Position numbers and translations under genes: made by a program. Source: Gambelia wislizenii (lineage: Eukaryota > Chordata > Lepidosauria > Squamata > Crotaphytidae). From it: a DNA stretch of 64,000 nt. Numbering within the stretch: position 1 is the stretch's first letter; every line of letters begins with the position of its first letter. The notes under the pieces are model-generated. The model did not search any database. It was not told the origin of the DNA and worked only from the letters and a program-made list of their open reading frames with translations. Of the stretch, positions 1-11,393 are shown piece by piece. The stretch is from the NCBI GenBank assembly GCA_030847615.1, contig JAUMIR010000001.1, forward strand, positions 262,755,187 through 262,819,186. Direction: 5' to 3'.

Positions 1-186
1 TGAAGATCTTTGAAAACTGATGAAATGGATGTAAAGTGGATTCATATGTCTTTTAAAAAAACTAAAGTGTTTTAACTAGATTACTTGTATGTTTAATTTT
101 TTTATATGCTGGCTTTCCTTTGAGGCATGCTAGCTGAGGGCTGTCGTAGTCTAAAACACCCAGAAGGCACCTGGTTACCAACCCCA

Positions 187-394
187 GGGTCCTTTCATGC
201 TACACAATTAACTGCCTTGGGAACATCCTATAGAATCCTGGAATTGATACTTCAGTCAGAGGCACCAAAGGAGCTCTCTGGCTGAGAACACCAAATGCCC
301 TTCCTTCAGCTTTCAGTCCTAGGATTCCACAGGATGTTGTCCCTGCAGTTAAAATGGTATCAGAGTGCTATAACTGTGCAATGTGAAAGGACCC
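187..394. mobile_element. Palindromic MITE, hAT-like
   Basis: A 208-bp foldback element. The left end GGGTCCTTTCATGCTACACA is answered at the right end by the reverse complement of TGTGCAATGTGAAAGGACCC. The arms stay complementary inward through cctatagaatcctgg and ccaggattccacagg type blocks. It has no coding capacity, so it would need a transposase supplied elsewhere. The hAT assignment rests on the inner arm resembling the other palindromic MITEs in this window. No clean 8-bp target duplication is visible. Confidence 0.7.
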
Positions 395-779
395 TTTATG
401 AATGTCTCCATGTGACTGCAACCCATGGTCAAATCAAATCATTTTTCTTGATTTCGGAGGAAGATTATTGATGATCCAGAATACAGATCCAGAAAAGTGG
501 CACAGATAACCAATCCATGTGTAATATCTCCCTGCTGAGGTGCTCTCATTGTTTGTTTGTTTGTTTTTAATTTTGTGAGGATGCTTGTTTTTTTTTAAAA
601 AAAACAACAGCACAAAACCACATCTCTAGCTCTGAATGCTTCCTATCTCCTTCTTCCTCTCTACACCATGATGAAGTGGCTATGTAGGAAAATGCCAGCA
701 CACTCTCGTTTTGCTTGTATTCAAGAAACAACAGAGCATAATATTATTTGCCTTTCCCTATTCATTATTGATACAATCG
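395..779. other. No gene; low-complexity tracts
   Basis: No coding signal or recognisable transposon. A (GTTT)n stretch near 549-566 and T-rich and A-rich runs at 589-606 are the only structure seen. Confidence 0.5.
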
Positions 780-1480
780 GCTTTACAAGACTTAATTAAA
801 ACATGCTGTATTGCAGCAAATTGGGGGAGGGGGAATCGATGTGTTGAACTAGTGAATAACAGAGAATTAGTGATAGTTTTGTGATTTAATTAACACGGTT
901 TTATCCAGCACTGGGCCATCTGGTGCCATTTCAAAAAAGGCAGGGACTGACTTGCCTCACTTTGTGTACATCCTTCTTATGTGTCATTTGCATTTTGATG
1001 AGTCCATTTCTTCTCTCCTTTTCAGACAAACGCTCGCTTCACCTGGGAAAGTCTATAAAGCTCTAAAGGATGTCTGAGGATGAAAATAGCAATATAAATG
1101 GCAGCAATTATTATTATTCCCTGCTCTGCTTCCTGCAGCTATTACATTTTTTAAAAAGACTGCATGCAAAAGCAGAGCCAAACCAAATAATGGCTGCTTC
1201 TGTTCACAAACAATAACTCTTTTAAAAACTCTTTGTGAGTTTCAAACCCAGAAGCTTTTGAGAACTCATTTTCTTCTGCATCTCCCCCTTTGCTTCAAGT
1301 TTTCTCCCACTCTTCTGGAAGACTATGGCATATATATTGGTCAGGTTCTGCTATTGGGGCCTGTTTCACCTATATATGTTCGTCAGCTACTGATTATATC
1401 CAATGACTGAATTAATTAGCACTTGATTAATCATGACTGGCAGCTGAATGAGTATATTGACTAGTACTGTGATTGATATG
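780..1480. promoter_or_regulatory. Candidate conserved noncoding DNA
   Basis: Single-copy AT-rich DNA without transposon hallmarks. It has clustered homeodomain-type cores: TTAATTAA near 792, GATTTAATTAAC near 882, and TGAATTAATTAGCAC followed by TTGATTAATCATG near 1407-1436. E-box-like CAGCTG also occurs near 1441. Such density is typical of vertebrate developmental enhancers, but conservation cannot be tested here, so this is inference. Confidence 0.3.
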
Positions 1481-1889
1481 GCTTTGGGTGAGACAAAACT
1501 TCAGTCTTTACAGAGTTGCCTCAAAATGAGGAGAAAAGCCTCCCAGTAGTTACAGTGTCAGCCAGTTACCAAATCAGCCCCATACCTGGGGTTGCTATGA
1601 CTAAAAAATGTAGTTTGCTTCAGTTTGTTCATGCTAAGAATTGACCAAACTGTACAATACTAATTCCATCATTTTTTAAATGGAAAGGACAATTAATGGG
1701 GAGGAAACTGAGATTAACAGATTCATCGATACAGGCCCAGGGCTTTGAGTGCTCAATTCATAAAAGTCTGAGTTTGAATCCATGGATATTTAACCATGTT
1801 GGTGCTAAACCAGGGTTGCCAACTCTTTTTTTTTCCCTCTAAGTGGTTCATCTTGGGAGACAAACGGGATATAAATCTAATAAATAATA

Positions 1890-2420
1890 AATTGCTGACT
1901 AGGATCAGGCATCATGATTATATGACACCAGTTTCTTTTAGTCTTCATTGGCTCCCAATATGGCTCATTTTAGTGTGTTTGTTTTGAGATAGGAAGCTTT
2001 ACGTGGTTTGATTCCTTGATATACCCTGACGTCAAGATTACCAATGAAGCCTTTTTCTCTAAGTGCCTGCTCTATCACAAACTTGGAATGTGACCATGAA
2101 ACATATGTTGTGGGCCCTCAATTGTGGGACAATCTCTCCCAAGAGTCTCTTTTGGCTCCCACATTTGATCATTTGTCTGCACCAGATAATTGTTTTTAAA
2201 ATTTCTCCCCAATTTCACTGTATTACTAGTTGTTTAACCAAAATATTGATAAAAATTGTGGATGCTGTTTGCGTTGATGCTTTAACCCTATAGGATTGTC
2301 TTTGTGCTTGCTGTATCCTTTCATAAGAACGTGGTTTTTGCAGTGCTCTTTCTTTGTCTTAGTTGTTGGTTTTAATTTTCAATCAACTATATATTTTGAT
2401 TTGGGTTTAAATTGTTTGTG
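1890..2420 (+). mobile_element. L2-type LINE 3' remnant
   Basis: Degenerate 3' end of an L2-like LINE. The block cttcattggctcccaat corresponds to the well-known 'his-trp-leu-pro' coding region near the end of reptile L2 ORF2. It is followed by diverged versions of the 'aagccctacatgg', 'gcctttt' and 'ggaac.ccctccc' blocks and an AT-rich tail. There is no intact frame. Identification is from remembered family pattern, not alignment. Confidence 0.45.
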
Positions 2421-2444
2421 ATTTCCCATTCTGATACTCTAATA

Positions 2445-3023
2445 GACTTTATCAGACCACCCCTCTAAACCCCATTCTTTTGCTGTCATAACTTTTGAAG
2501 TTTTTATGCCAGCAAAAGAACTCCCCATGCCACACTTACCTGTAATCCTGGCAAAAGGCTTCTCCAGCAATGAGTGAGGAGTGAACAGATTTCCTTTCAT
2601 TTCCTCATTTGAAATCCCATGGATACTCGTGAGAAAACCTAGCACAGGAAATTCAAAAATAAAAAGAACACTCAAAAAGTTTCAAAAAGCACAGAAACAC
2701 AGCTAAAAACTTCCCAGTAAACCAGGGAGAGTCATAAAAAGTGTGTCACCTACCTGGATGTTGCGATCTCACCCGGAAGTGTTCTTGCCAGGCCAGCCAT
2801 TGACATGCATTCACAACAGTACAATGGTGTGAAGCTTCAAAAGCTGGCAATGCTGGCACAAAAGCACCATGGGGATCAATTGGCAACTTGAGTCATCAAT
2901 AAAAAAGTACATTTTTAAAAAACTGGGCATGATCACAAAAGGGCAACATCATCTGGTACACACACCCTTTTGTGATCCTTGGGCATCCTTATGGCACCTT
3001 ATTTGCCTTGTCTGATAAAATCC
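2445..3023 (-). mobile_element. Family A DNA transposon, copy 1
   Basis: Non-autonomous element bounded by GACTTTATCAGA and TCTGATAAAATCC. It is the reverse orientation of the copies at 9563, 13709, 51401 and 52146. The subterminal hairpin GATCACAAAAGGGC / ACCCTTTTGTGATC lies near its right end (about 2931-2982), which sets the orientation. No transposase is encoded; short frames inside are chance. Confidence 0.7.
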
Positions 3024-3399
3024 TTAGAGAAATTGAAAAAGAGAATCAATGAATGAATGAATGAACTTCAGAACCGAGGCATTAAACTTTCAGGTTACAG
3101 CTGAGTGAGACAATGATTTCACAGTACTTGACAGAGGTGAATTCTTGAGCTGTACAAATCAATCTCTCTGTATTCTCTCTTCCCTTGGAGAAATAATTTA
3201 TGTGTGGCCCACAAAAAAGTTTTCAGGAAAAGAGTATGGTGCAATTAATTGAAGTATATGCATAGTAAAAGGTCTAATTTGCTTCAAGGTTTGAGTGTGT
3301 GTACTTGTGCATTTTCTGGTCATTTGAAATGGAGGTTCATTAGAATAGTATCAAAGATTTATTGAAACATAATACCATACCCTTATCTATTCTGCCTGA
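3024..3399. other. No recognised feature
   Basis: Single-copy-looking AT-rich DNA with a short (GAAT)n run at 3049-3063. No coding or repeat signal that I can support. Confidence 0.5.
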
Positions 3400-3790
3400 T
3401 TAAAAGCAGGATGGGCAGCTCTTCCTCTGAGAAGCTGAGGCTGCTTTTCATCTCCTTAGGGGATTGTTAAAGTGGATGCCTGCTTCGATGGTCCAGCTTA
3501 GAGGTCAATAGGAGGCACTGCTTGTGGTTATCATTTCAGCTCAGAGTTACGCATTTAACAGCTCCAGCAATTTTTGAACGACTAAGTGATATTGATCCCC
3601 CCCCTTAGTGATGATTTCTATTGGCAATCAAACTCTTCACCTATCATGAGAATCAATAAGCTTTTAGTAGATCTGCAGAGAAATTTCAAGGAAGTATCAG
3701 AGACCGAGCGAGCACGGTTGGAAATGGAAACCAAGGCGGGCCTGATTAATTAAATGAAGAGTGCTCCATTCTTTGCTTATGCATGAGTTC
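3400..3790. promoter_or_regulatory. Candidate conserved noncoding DNA
   Basis: Non-repetitive block with CTATTGGCAATCAAAC (3618-3633), CTGATTAATTAAATG (about 3742-3756) and TATGCATGAG (3779-3788), i.e. CCAAT-, homeodomain- and octamer-like cores, with no open frame of note. This composition differs from the surrounding transposon debris. Regulatory function is inference only. Confidence 0.25.
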
Positions 3791-3804
3791 TAAACATATA
3801 TTCC

Positions 3805-3925
3805 ATTTGTTTGTTTTATACCTCACTTTTCAGCCAGGATTGGTTCCCAAAGTGGCTTAACAATAATACCCAAAACAAAGATACAACATAAGAAGTTAAG
3901 AATGGATGGGGTGGGTACATGAATA
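3805..3925 (-). repeat. L2/SINE-type tail fragment
   Basis: The text 'ttataccTCactTTTCAGCCAggattggttcccaaagtggcttacaa'-like is a diverged form of the tail seen at 6244, 21107, 22508, 47622 and 57460 (Pol-II independent LINE 3' end with an ATAAATA run). Too short to classify further. Confidence 0.4.
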
Positions 3926-4395
3926 GAGCTCCTGCTTCTCATTTCATGGTTATTGTTGTTCTCTTCCTTGCAACTCATATTGCTCCTGCTGTAGCCTGCT
4001 TGGCTAGTTTATTCTTTCTTTGCATTTTTAATTAAAGGCAATTGCTCAACCTTCATAAAAAAGACAATTAGTACTTTGATGTCTGCAGAGGCCCACATGC
4101 AGCCCTGCTCTTGCTACACATTAAAAAGAAGCCGAACCAAACCCTGCAATCCTCTGTTACAGCATAGTGGAACACTGCCAATTGGGTATAAGGAGTCACT
4201 AAAACTAAAGGAGGAGGAAGTATTTTTGTTACCAGACCACGGCTCTTGTCCCATTGTCCTGCTGCTGATGGCAGCTCATACTCATTTCTGGGGCCTCCAG
4301 GTTAGACAATGGGAGCTTTATTTCAAAAATCATGCCCAATTCAAATCAAACCAAGCAGAACATACACAAATAAACGTTTACACAGTTTTATAACT
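3926..4395. other. No recognised feature
   Basis: No transposon hallmark. An open frame at 4076-4393 (105 codons) has no domain or composition I recognise and no start context of note; it is probably chance. Confidence 0.4.
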
Positions 4396-5318
4396 TGTTA
4401 CCTGAATTGCTTGCAGGTCCATGGGGATACTCTAAGGTCCTAATATTAACTTGGGAAATTTAATTAACTCAACTTGGCATGCAAGAAACCAGGCAATGGT
4501 GGGATGTTTTAACCTATGTATACCGGTAGTAACAGAGGAGACTCTAAGCCAAAGGTATAATAAAGTTATCTTTATTGGAAATTAATATCAACAGCATTCA
4601 CATAAACACTCAGGCTTCAGACTCTCACACAAGGCTATTGAATATAGTAGGAGATATTTGGACAGAGGAATAGAGTAAGGGGATGGTTGGTTATACTATA
4701 CTGATCCTGCAGAGTTGAGATCGCAAAGTAAACTGGCAGAGAGGAGGTCTAGAAGGCAAAATGGTGACACAAACTGACATGGAGTCATAAAGCAGAAGAT
4801 TTGTGCACTTTACTACACAGTCTGATGTGGAGTCGAGAGGGAGATGGACTGTGTGCACTTGGGTGGTGTTTTAGGGGGATATTTATATGTGATAATTCCC
4901 CTGAAGGGATAGGATTTTGAATGGAATACGATGGTTCTCGTAGGTTCCCAGGGCTAGACAGTGGGTGCTCTGGAAGAGTTAACAATTGTTAATGCGTGCT
5001 ACATTTTGGAATTGAATAGGAGCAGGTAAGGTATTCTGTGAGAAGGTGAAGGGGGAAGGAAGGACTCTAGCATTAAGGACTCTGTTATCATTGAGTGGAT
5101 TCATGAATCACTCAGTTCCAGGTGTTAAATTCTGACCTGAGTATTTGGTTTGAAGGGAATTTCCAAAGGCTCCTCCCTTGGTCACACATGAATCCAGTCT
5201 TGGTATTTGGGGATCCCTGGTTTACCTGCTAACCACATGGATGGCCACATTAAGCCAAATTATTAAATATAGCCAATTATTAGATATTCCAAGATGGGGG
5301 CTATCAGGGCAGGTAACA
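4396..5318 (-). mobile_element. Solo LTR (LTR-1 family)
   Basis: A 923-bp block starting TGTTACCTG and ending CAGGTAACA, a perfect 9-bp terminal inverted repeat of the TG...CA type. Read on the minus strand it has a TATA-like ATATAAAT (complement of 4881-4890) and a polyadenylation signal AATAAA (complement of 4571-4576), the U3-R-U5 order of an LTR. A second, 5'-truncated copy lies at 26430-26881 on the plus strand and aligns through the AATAAA to the GGTAACA end. Flanks AACT and AACA are a possible imperfect 4-bp target duplication. No internal retroviral genes are attached, so it is a solo LTR. Confidence 0.75.
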
Positions 5319-6243
5319 AACAGCCATGTCATATACTTGAACAGCTGGTGCCTTCCATACATGGTCAGGGGCCTGCACCTAACCCTTGGGAGCAGAGTTG
5401 GGAAAGTTACTTTTAAAATTCAAAGAGTTATCATTATTATTCCATAGAACACCAAAATATAGTTATCTCTTAATGATTCTTTGCTTTCTAGTTTCTCAAA
5501 AGTAAATAAAACAGGGCTATACATTATAGGCTATAGTGGGTGGGGAACGTCTTGGGCACAACACCAATTTTTGTAGCCTCTTTAGACTCCAGTGTACACA
5601 CACATATACACACTCCAGCCCAGTTGATGCACTAAGTTCACCTGGAATCCATGTAATCTTTGGGTCTAGCTCAAGGTTTGTGTATTTCAGCTGGATATGT
5701 TTGTTTCCTTCCCTTCTTGGAATCTTATTGCTTGTCACACTGAGGTAATTTTTTTTTAATCAAAGTGTAAAAATGGAGGAGATAGTCTTTTATGGAAGTG
5801 TAAAAACAAAGTATTTTAGCTATGGATAGTAAGCCTCTGAGAGCAATCTTTTCACTGCAGCCTGGAAGCATTACATTAAGTCAAGGCTTTATAAGTGGGA
5901 ATGGTTTAACAGCTGTAGTTCCCAATGAATGCCTGGCTTGTGCTGTTTCAAAGCTTAAATGTTTCATTCACTTCTGATCCTTCTTGATCCTAGAGGTGTG
6001 AAAAACACGGAAAACAAAACAAAACAAAGCAAAAACAATCTTAATGTTACTCCCCAGAGTCTGATCTGAAGATAACTGGGGAAAATGAACTTCTATTAAA
6101 TAAGATCTGAAAGTGATGATGATAAAAAACATTTATCACCGAATCACCAACCTACACAGCAAAGAAAAATGTTCAGTTTTGCTTTTTGGTTGAAAACTTG
6201 CAGTGACTGCAAAACAACAATTAGTTGGGGGTTTTAACCTGGT
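5319..6243. other. No recognised feature
   Basis: No gene or transposon that I can support. Short CA-rich tract near 5597-5616 and an (AAAAC)n-like run at 6010-6036. Confidence 0.5.
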
Positions 6244-6405
6244 TTGTATTTATTTATTTATTTATTCCCCGCTCTTCAGCCACAAGGCTATCAGAGCGGC
6301 TTACAAATTGTTTTAAGCAACAGCAATTTACACATCTACACTGCATTAAGCAGTTTCCAATGTGTATTAGCTAATTACCCCAACAAGCCAGGTATTTCCC
6401 CTCAT
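6244..6405 (-). repeat. LINE-tail-type repeat with (TTTA)n
   Basis: (ATTT)n at 6248-6267 followed by ccccgctcttcagccacaag and gctatcagagcggcttaca, the reverse-oriented tail shared by many reptile LINEs and SINEs. The same motif recurs at 21107 in the opposite orientation and at 57460. Confidence 0.6.
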
Positions 6406-6418
6406 GAACATACACAAG

Positions 6419-6662
6419 CAGAGAGCCTGCATGGTGTAGTGGTTTAGGTGTTGAACTAGGACACTGGGAGACCAGGGTTTCAATCTACTCAGCAATGGTA
6501 ATCCACTGGATGACCTTGGACAAGTTACACTCTCTCAGCCTCAGAAGAGTGCAAGGACAAACCTCCTCTCAACAAATTCTGCCAAGAAACCCTGTAATAG
6601 GTTTGCTTTTGGCTCACCATAAATCAGAAATGAGTTGGAGGCACCCAACAACAACAACACAG
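6419..6662 (+). mobile_element. Sauria-type tRNA SINE
   Basis: A tRNA-derived head with an A-box-like TGGTGTAGTGG (6432-6442) and a B-box-like GGGTTTCAATC (6475-6485). A body with the 'agttacactctctcagcctcag' block follows, then a tail like the Bov-B LINE 3' end (accataaatcagaaatgagttggaggca) closing in (CAA)n. This matches the known architecture of Sauria SINEs, which are mobilised by Bov-B LINEs. The B box lacks the invariant G of GGTTCGA, so pol III activity is doubtful. Confidence 0.75.
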
Positions 6663-7204
6663 GAAACAGGAAACACCTTAATGTTTTACAATACAAAGAT
6701 TTGTATTACAATTTGCAATGATGATAACATTTACTTAGTTCTTCAGAGTTATTGGTCATCACCACAATAATTATTTTACCACCACCAAAAGTGGAACAAT
6801 ACTTCTATCCTCATTTTGGAGGTGGCACTACTGAAGCTGACAAAATGTAATTTTTTAAAGGCTGTTTTAATGAGATCATGTCTGAGCTGAGTTGTGATTT
6901 GAACAGGGGTTTTCCATCTCACATCATTAACCATTAGAGTACATTAGATCCTGCTATTATTTCCCACAATCCTTCAAAATTTAATGATTGAGTAATTGCA
7001 CTTTCAGACCACTCAGTACCCAAATCCCCTGAACAATGAACACTTATATAATGTACAACAGGGGCAAAAATGTTTCCCTTGCCTCTACAAGGTGATGCCA
7101 TTTTATTTGGCCCATGTAGACAAAGCCTTAAATATGTTGATATGGGACAGTAAGAACTTGAGGTTTTGAAAAAAATGAAATGTGGGAGAAAATGAAATTG
7201 GCAT
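6663..7204. other. No recognised feature
   Basis: AT-rich sequence with no coding or repeat hallmark I can support. Confidence 0.5.
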
Positions 7205-7312
7205 ATTCATCCATTCCTAACTACAACTCCCATAATCTCTGATCATCCCTGAACAAATGTCTTTCCCCAAATCTGAGGATTCAGGTTGGGAACTGCTGCT
7301 TTAGCTGTTTTA
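7205..7312 (-). repeat. hAT-type MITE fragment
   Basis: The run actacaactcccataatctc ... aaatctgaggattcagg ttgggaactgctgctttag resembles the end of hAT (Charlie-like) elements, whose termini read CAGTGGTTCCCAACCT. Only one arm is present, so it is a truncated relic. Confidence 0.45.
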
Positions 7313-8734
7313 TACACTTGATAAATAATATATAACAAATAATAAAAACATTCTACATCCAATGGCTCTGACACATGACTTGCTTTTTAAATTTTATTTA
7401 GTTCTACCTCCATGCGCTGTAGTATTTGCTATCAAATAATAATAAGAAAAAAATCTGGGTATTTTAATTTTTAATATTTACTTCCCAGGATAATACCATT
7501 ATGTTGCATTCCCTACTTTTCATTTTAGTTACAGATGGTACCAAATTTTTCTTCCCTTCCTCAGTTTTCCTGTGCGTTGATATATTTGTGATAGATTTCA
7601 CCACCTTACTTCAGATTATGATTGCCATAAATATATAAGTATGTGTATATGCTTGTGGGAAGGGGAGTGTTTCTGACATAGCCTGGGGCAAGAAGGATTT
7701 AGGAATTATCTGGGAAAGAGTGGTCAGGCCTTCTGCATTCACAAAAGTCAGCAGATATCATGTAGTTCTGAGTAACAAGCAGTCTTAAATAAATTATTTG
7801 GCAATTTTATGAATAAAATAAGTACAGAAGAAGAAGTGGGGAATGTTTTCCTTTTCCTTTTAGAGAGTTAGTCAACTGAGAGACACTCTTTACAAAAAGG
7901 AAATGCAGTCAGAAAGAAAGTGCTTCTTAAAAGGGTTCAAATGTTCTCTTATGCAGTGTCACATATCATACTTAGTAAGTTATGCTGAATTTTTGGATGA
8001 TGAGTGATGCAGAGAAACTGCTCCAATGGCCTGGGATATATTGATATAAATACACTGAGAAACACATATTTCATTCCTATCCCGACTACGCCTGTCCCCA
8101 GTTTCTCATTTGCCGAACAAATTCATTACTTTGTATCCAGGTCATGGCAGTGTGTTTTCAAAACCTACTGCTCATTCTCCCACACTAACCATTTTAACAT
8201 TTCCCTACCAAGTTAATGGCTGAAATTGTGTCAAACACATAACCTAGATTTCTATTTAGAGTTGTGATCTTGCTTAGGGAATGAGAGAAAGAAGATGTTA
8301 GACTGCAGAATCATGGGCAGAAAAGGTCAAGGGTGACCTGGAAAGAACAGGGTGAATTACAAAGAAAGAGACATGCACAGAAATGTCTGGCAGGAGAAGC
8401 AATTTATAGTGATTATCAAGTAGGGAGACCATCAGGGTGAGAAATAAAATATGTTGATTATTCTCCTTTGGAAAAGAAGAGAGGGCTTCCTTGGTTGACA
8501 GGCGGTTCTAGGAAATAACCTTCAAGTAAGCCCAAGAGTGACCATGAACCTTTGTATTGCTGTCTGTCATGACTTAAAGAGTATTTGATGGTAAGAGCAC
8601 AATTGTTCCTTTTTGCAGACCCAGACCGGACGTTCCTACTCCCATCCCAAAGGAAGACACATATAACACCAAGCTGACTTAATATGTTGTATTGGTTACC
8701 TGATAAACATAAGACGTTAGGTATAGATTGGTAT
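7313..8734. other. No recognised feature
   Basis: About 1.4 kb of AT-rich DNA. Frames present (for example 8458-8763 minus, 101 codons) carry no motif I recognise. No SINE, LINE or LTR hallmark seen. Confidence 0.45.
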
Positions 8735-9425
8735 ATAGTGTTGGCAATAAAAAGCCTCAACATGCTAATGGCTGCAAATGGTTGGCACTATCGCATGGGC
8801 CCGGATCCCTTCATTGCCCAACACTGTGTTCGCCAATGGACCTCTGTCAGTCACTACCAACCCACACCTGGAGGAGAGAGCCTTGGCTGAGCCGCCTGCT
8901 CGACACTCTCTCCTCACCTGTGAAGCAAAGTTGTTAACCATAACCAGGGGGTGGGGTCTCCGTGAACTTGAACTTGATGGAGAAGCCCTTTCCCAAATTA
9001 CCCGGATCCGGGCCCATGCCATCCACCCAGCACATTACGACAAAATGTGCATAGTTGAAGAACCAAGCTTTCTTAATGGGCAGGCAGGTGGGTCTTTGGC
9101 TCCTTGAGAGCCAACTGCAGGGTCTGCATCAGGAGCCAGCTTTCTTACTGGCCCCTGATATAGAGCCCACTACATGCAGCCACACCGGAAGTGCGGTCCG
9201 GAAGTCCCTTCCCTTCCTGTGGCCTCAACCAATTGGGATAAGTTGGCCTCATCCCAATTGGCCAAGGAATTTGTGTCCCTCTTCCCAGCCCCATGGCATG
9301 CTGTGGAGAAGGAGGCAAAGATGGTGGCCCCCATTCCAGGCCATGTGGCCACGGGGGCCACTGCTGATGGACCACAGGGTGCCGGCCGGACCACAAACAG
9401 CCCACCGGCCAAGCTGGTAAGCCCC
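8735..9425. repeat. Repeat G, copy 1 (GC-rich, unclassified)
   Basis: GC-rich repeat also present at 55535-57175. Shared landmarks in the same order are ttggcaataaaa, a GCATGGG block, GTGAACTTGAACTTGATGGAG (8962 onward), a 'gacccatgcca' block, and an 'atggcagcccccat'-like block ending in a splice-donor-like GGTAAG. It carries an 11-bp inverted repeat CCAATTGGGAT / ATCCCAATTGG at about 9229-9263, i.e. paired CCAAT boxes; copy 2 has a comparable pair. The class (LTR, LINE 5' end or other) is unknown. Long frames on both strands here reflect GC content rather than coding. Confidence 0.55.
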
Positions 9426-9562
9426 TTATCATTAATGATAAGCTCTTGTTCCCTTCTCTTAATAGTAGAGGGAAAACTTTGGAGGCAACTAGTTATAAAT
9501 AAAGCATTTCTTGTAAGTAATTGGTTAACAATAATTAAGACAAGTTAATTAACTGTAAATAA

Positions 9563-10169
9563 GGAGATTATCAGACATGTCAAAAATGGTGTTATAACAA
9601 TGCTATAAGAGTACAGAAGGGCTTCCTTATCAAACGACATTGTGCTCCAGTATTATGCAAGCATTCTGCTGATGTTACGAGGGAGTTCTTTTTTATTGAT
9701 GGGGAGAAGTCGAGAATTTATCCCCCATAGCGTTTGTGTTTCAGATTTCAGTGTGTGCGACAAGGTGCCCTGTTCTGCTGCTGTGCTTCCAGCATCAGTG
9801 GGTGGACCCACCAGAACTCTTCTGGATGTGAACAGGAAAACTAGGTACCAAATGCTCTTTTTATGAACCTCTCCATCTTGTTTGCAAGTTTCTGAATGTG
9901 TATCAATGCTTTTCTGAACATTTTCTTTTCCAGTTTTGGTGTTGTGGGGCTTTTTAGTGCACTAGTGTCTTCTCGCAAGAAGCACTAAAATCATGTTCAT
10001 GGAAAAATGTGGAAGTATGTGGTGCAAGTGCTCGTATTGCTGGACTCTTGGGGTAATTCTGTATCATTATCACATCAGCGTGCAAAAACATGTGTCATTG
10101 TGCTGGAACATGAACACTATAAAATATAGTGCCATAATCAAGTTTTAAGGCATTTTTCTGATAATCTCC
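9563..10169 (+). mobile_element. Family A DNA transposon, copy 2
   Basis: The best-preserved ends of the family: GGAGATTATCAGA at the left and its exact reverse complement TCTGATAATCTCC at the right (13 bp). TAA lies on both sides (9560-9562 and 10170-10172), which would fit a 3-bp target duplication. Interior aligns with the copies at 13709 and 52146 (gcttccttatca, ttttttattgatgggga, tcttctcgcaagaag). No transposase frame. Confidence 0.75.
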
Positions 10170-10326
10170 TAAATTGCAGTGGCCATAACCTTTTTAGTGA
10201 AATACACTGCTGTAACTTGGGGTTACACCAGAATATATAATTTAGGGGAAGGTATTCAGTACTTCTTCATGCAACACTGTCCCCTTCCCATTAAGGCAGC
10301 TTCCAAGCACTGGAGAACACTCCATA

Positions 10327-10845
10327 GGGCTGGTCTAGATGAGGGAGTAAAATGAGGATTGGTGCGAACCTACGCCAGTTCGCACCAGCTTTCATCCCTC
10401 TCAACAATGTTTTTCCAAGGTTGCTGATATGTGAAGCTATCTGTGTTTGCTGTTCACATGGAGGCATGCCAGTGAATCAAGATGGCGGACACGAGTGAAT
10501 TACTCATGGTTCTATACTCCCCAACTTGCCCGTGCCAAAAAGTATTAAAAAAAAAACTAAATACAAGGTGCAGAAGAGCAATTATCTGCTTAAGGAATGA
10601 AAAAAGCAAGGAAGGCTGTTTCATCACCTTGGCACACAATTGCTATGGCTACAATCCAACATGGAGGTTCCATTTGCTGCCTTCTTTGCAATCTCCATCC
10701 CATATACACATCCAACCAATCAGCTATCCTCTTCAGGAATGTGCTGTGATGTGATTTGATTATCCTAACAAGCGGAAGTGCACATTCCCCCTACAATTTT
10801 TTTTAAAAAACTACCTCCCTCATTTCCCCCTCCCTCCGAAAATGA
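10327..10845 (+). mobile_element. Family B DNA transposon, copy 1 (3'-truncated)
   Basis: Begins GGGCTGGTCTAGATGAGG like the other two copies (30211, 59721). It shares the blocks 'atgtgaagctatctgtgttt', 'gcatgccagtgaatcaagatgg' and 'ccaaccaatcagct' in order. The right end stops within a C-rich tract before the terminal repeat seen in the other copies. No coding capacity. Confidence 0.65.
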
Positions 10846-11393
10846 TGGAGCACTGCAGGATCCCATTAGGACATGTGGATTTCCACCCCACCCCCCAGAT
10901 TCTAAGAGGATTTATTTCACTGCATGGACCAGTTCTTAGTTGCCAGTGGACTGCAGGGCCAAGGGAGGTATTGCATATAAAAATGTATATAATGGGGGAA
11001 GTGTCGTGGGGATATTCAGGGTGTAGAAAATGTGTATGTTAGAAGAGATTGTGTCCAAAAGCTAATTAATATGAAGTTTTGTGAAAAGTGGGGGAATTTC
11101 AGGCTGTTGCAAGCATTGCACCATATGGATGTATAACTGGCTGTATGTGAAGGTGATATTTCCAAGTGACAGACTGATTCCCCTTTTTGTATCAACTGTG
11201 TGTGTCCTTGTGATTTAGAAGCTGGTGGTTTCATTAAAATCAGGTGATCGTATAGGCAGCAGTTGCTACCAGGATGGATACTATGTTTAGTATCCCTTTA
11301 TTTAAAGCATTTCTTTATGACCTCTCAGCCAGACAAGGACCCTGAGGCAACATACAATAGGTACAGACATTTGCAATGTTAAATATAAAGAGC
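10846..11393. other. No recognised feature
   Basis: No transposon or gene signal I can support. Frames at 10842-11042 and 11016-11234 look like chance. Confidence 0.45.

Noticed and set aside
4517..5377. An alternative LTR boundary with ends TGTATACC / CCTGCA and CCTA on both sides
   Set aside because: Homology with the second copy at 26.4-26.9 kb continues beyond 4517 to 4396, where a 9-bp terminal inverted repeat gives better ends.
6419..6500. Possible tRNA gene
   Set aside because: tRNA-like A and B boxes belong to a SINE head; no cloverleaf with a normal B box, and a LINE-type tail follows.
9055..9548. Four overlapping frames of 80-124 codons
   Set aside because: Overlap in both orientations within repeat G; no domain and GC-driven lack of stops.
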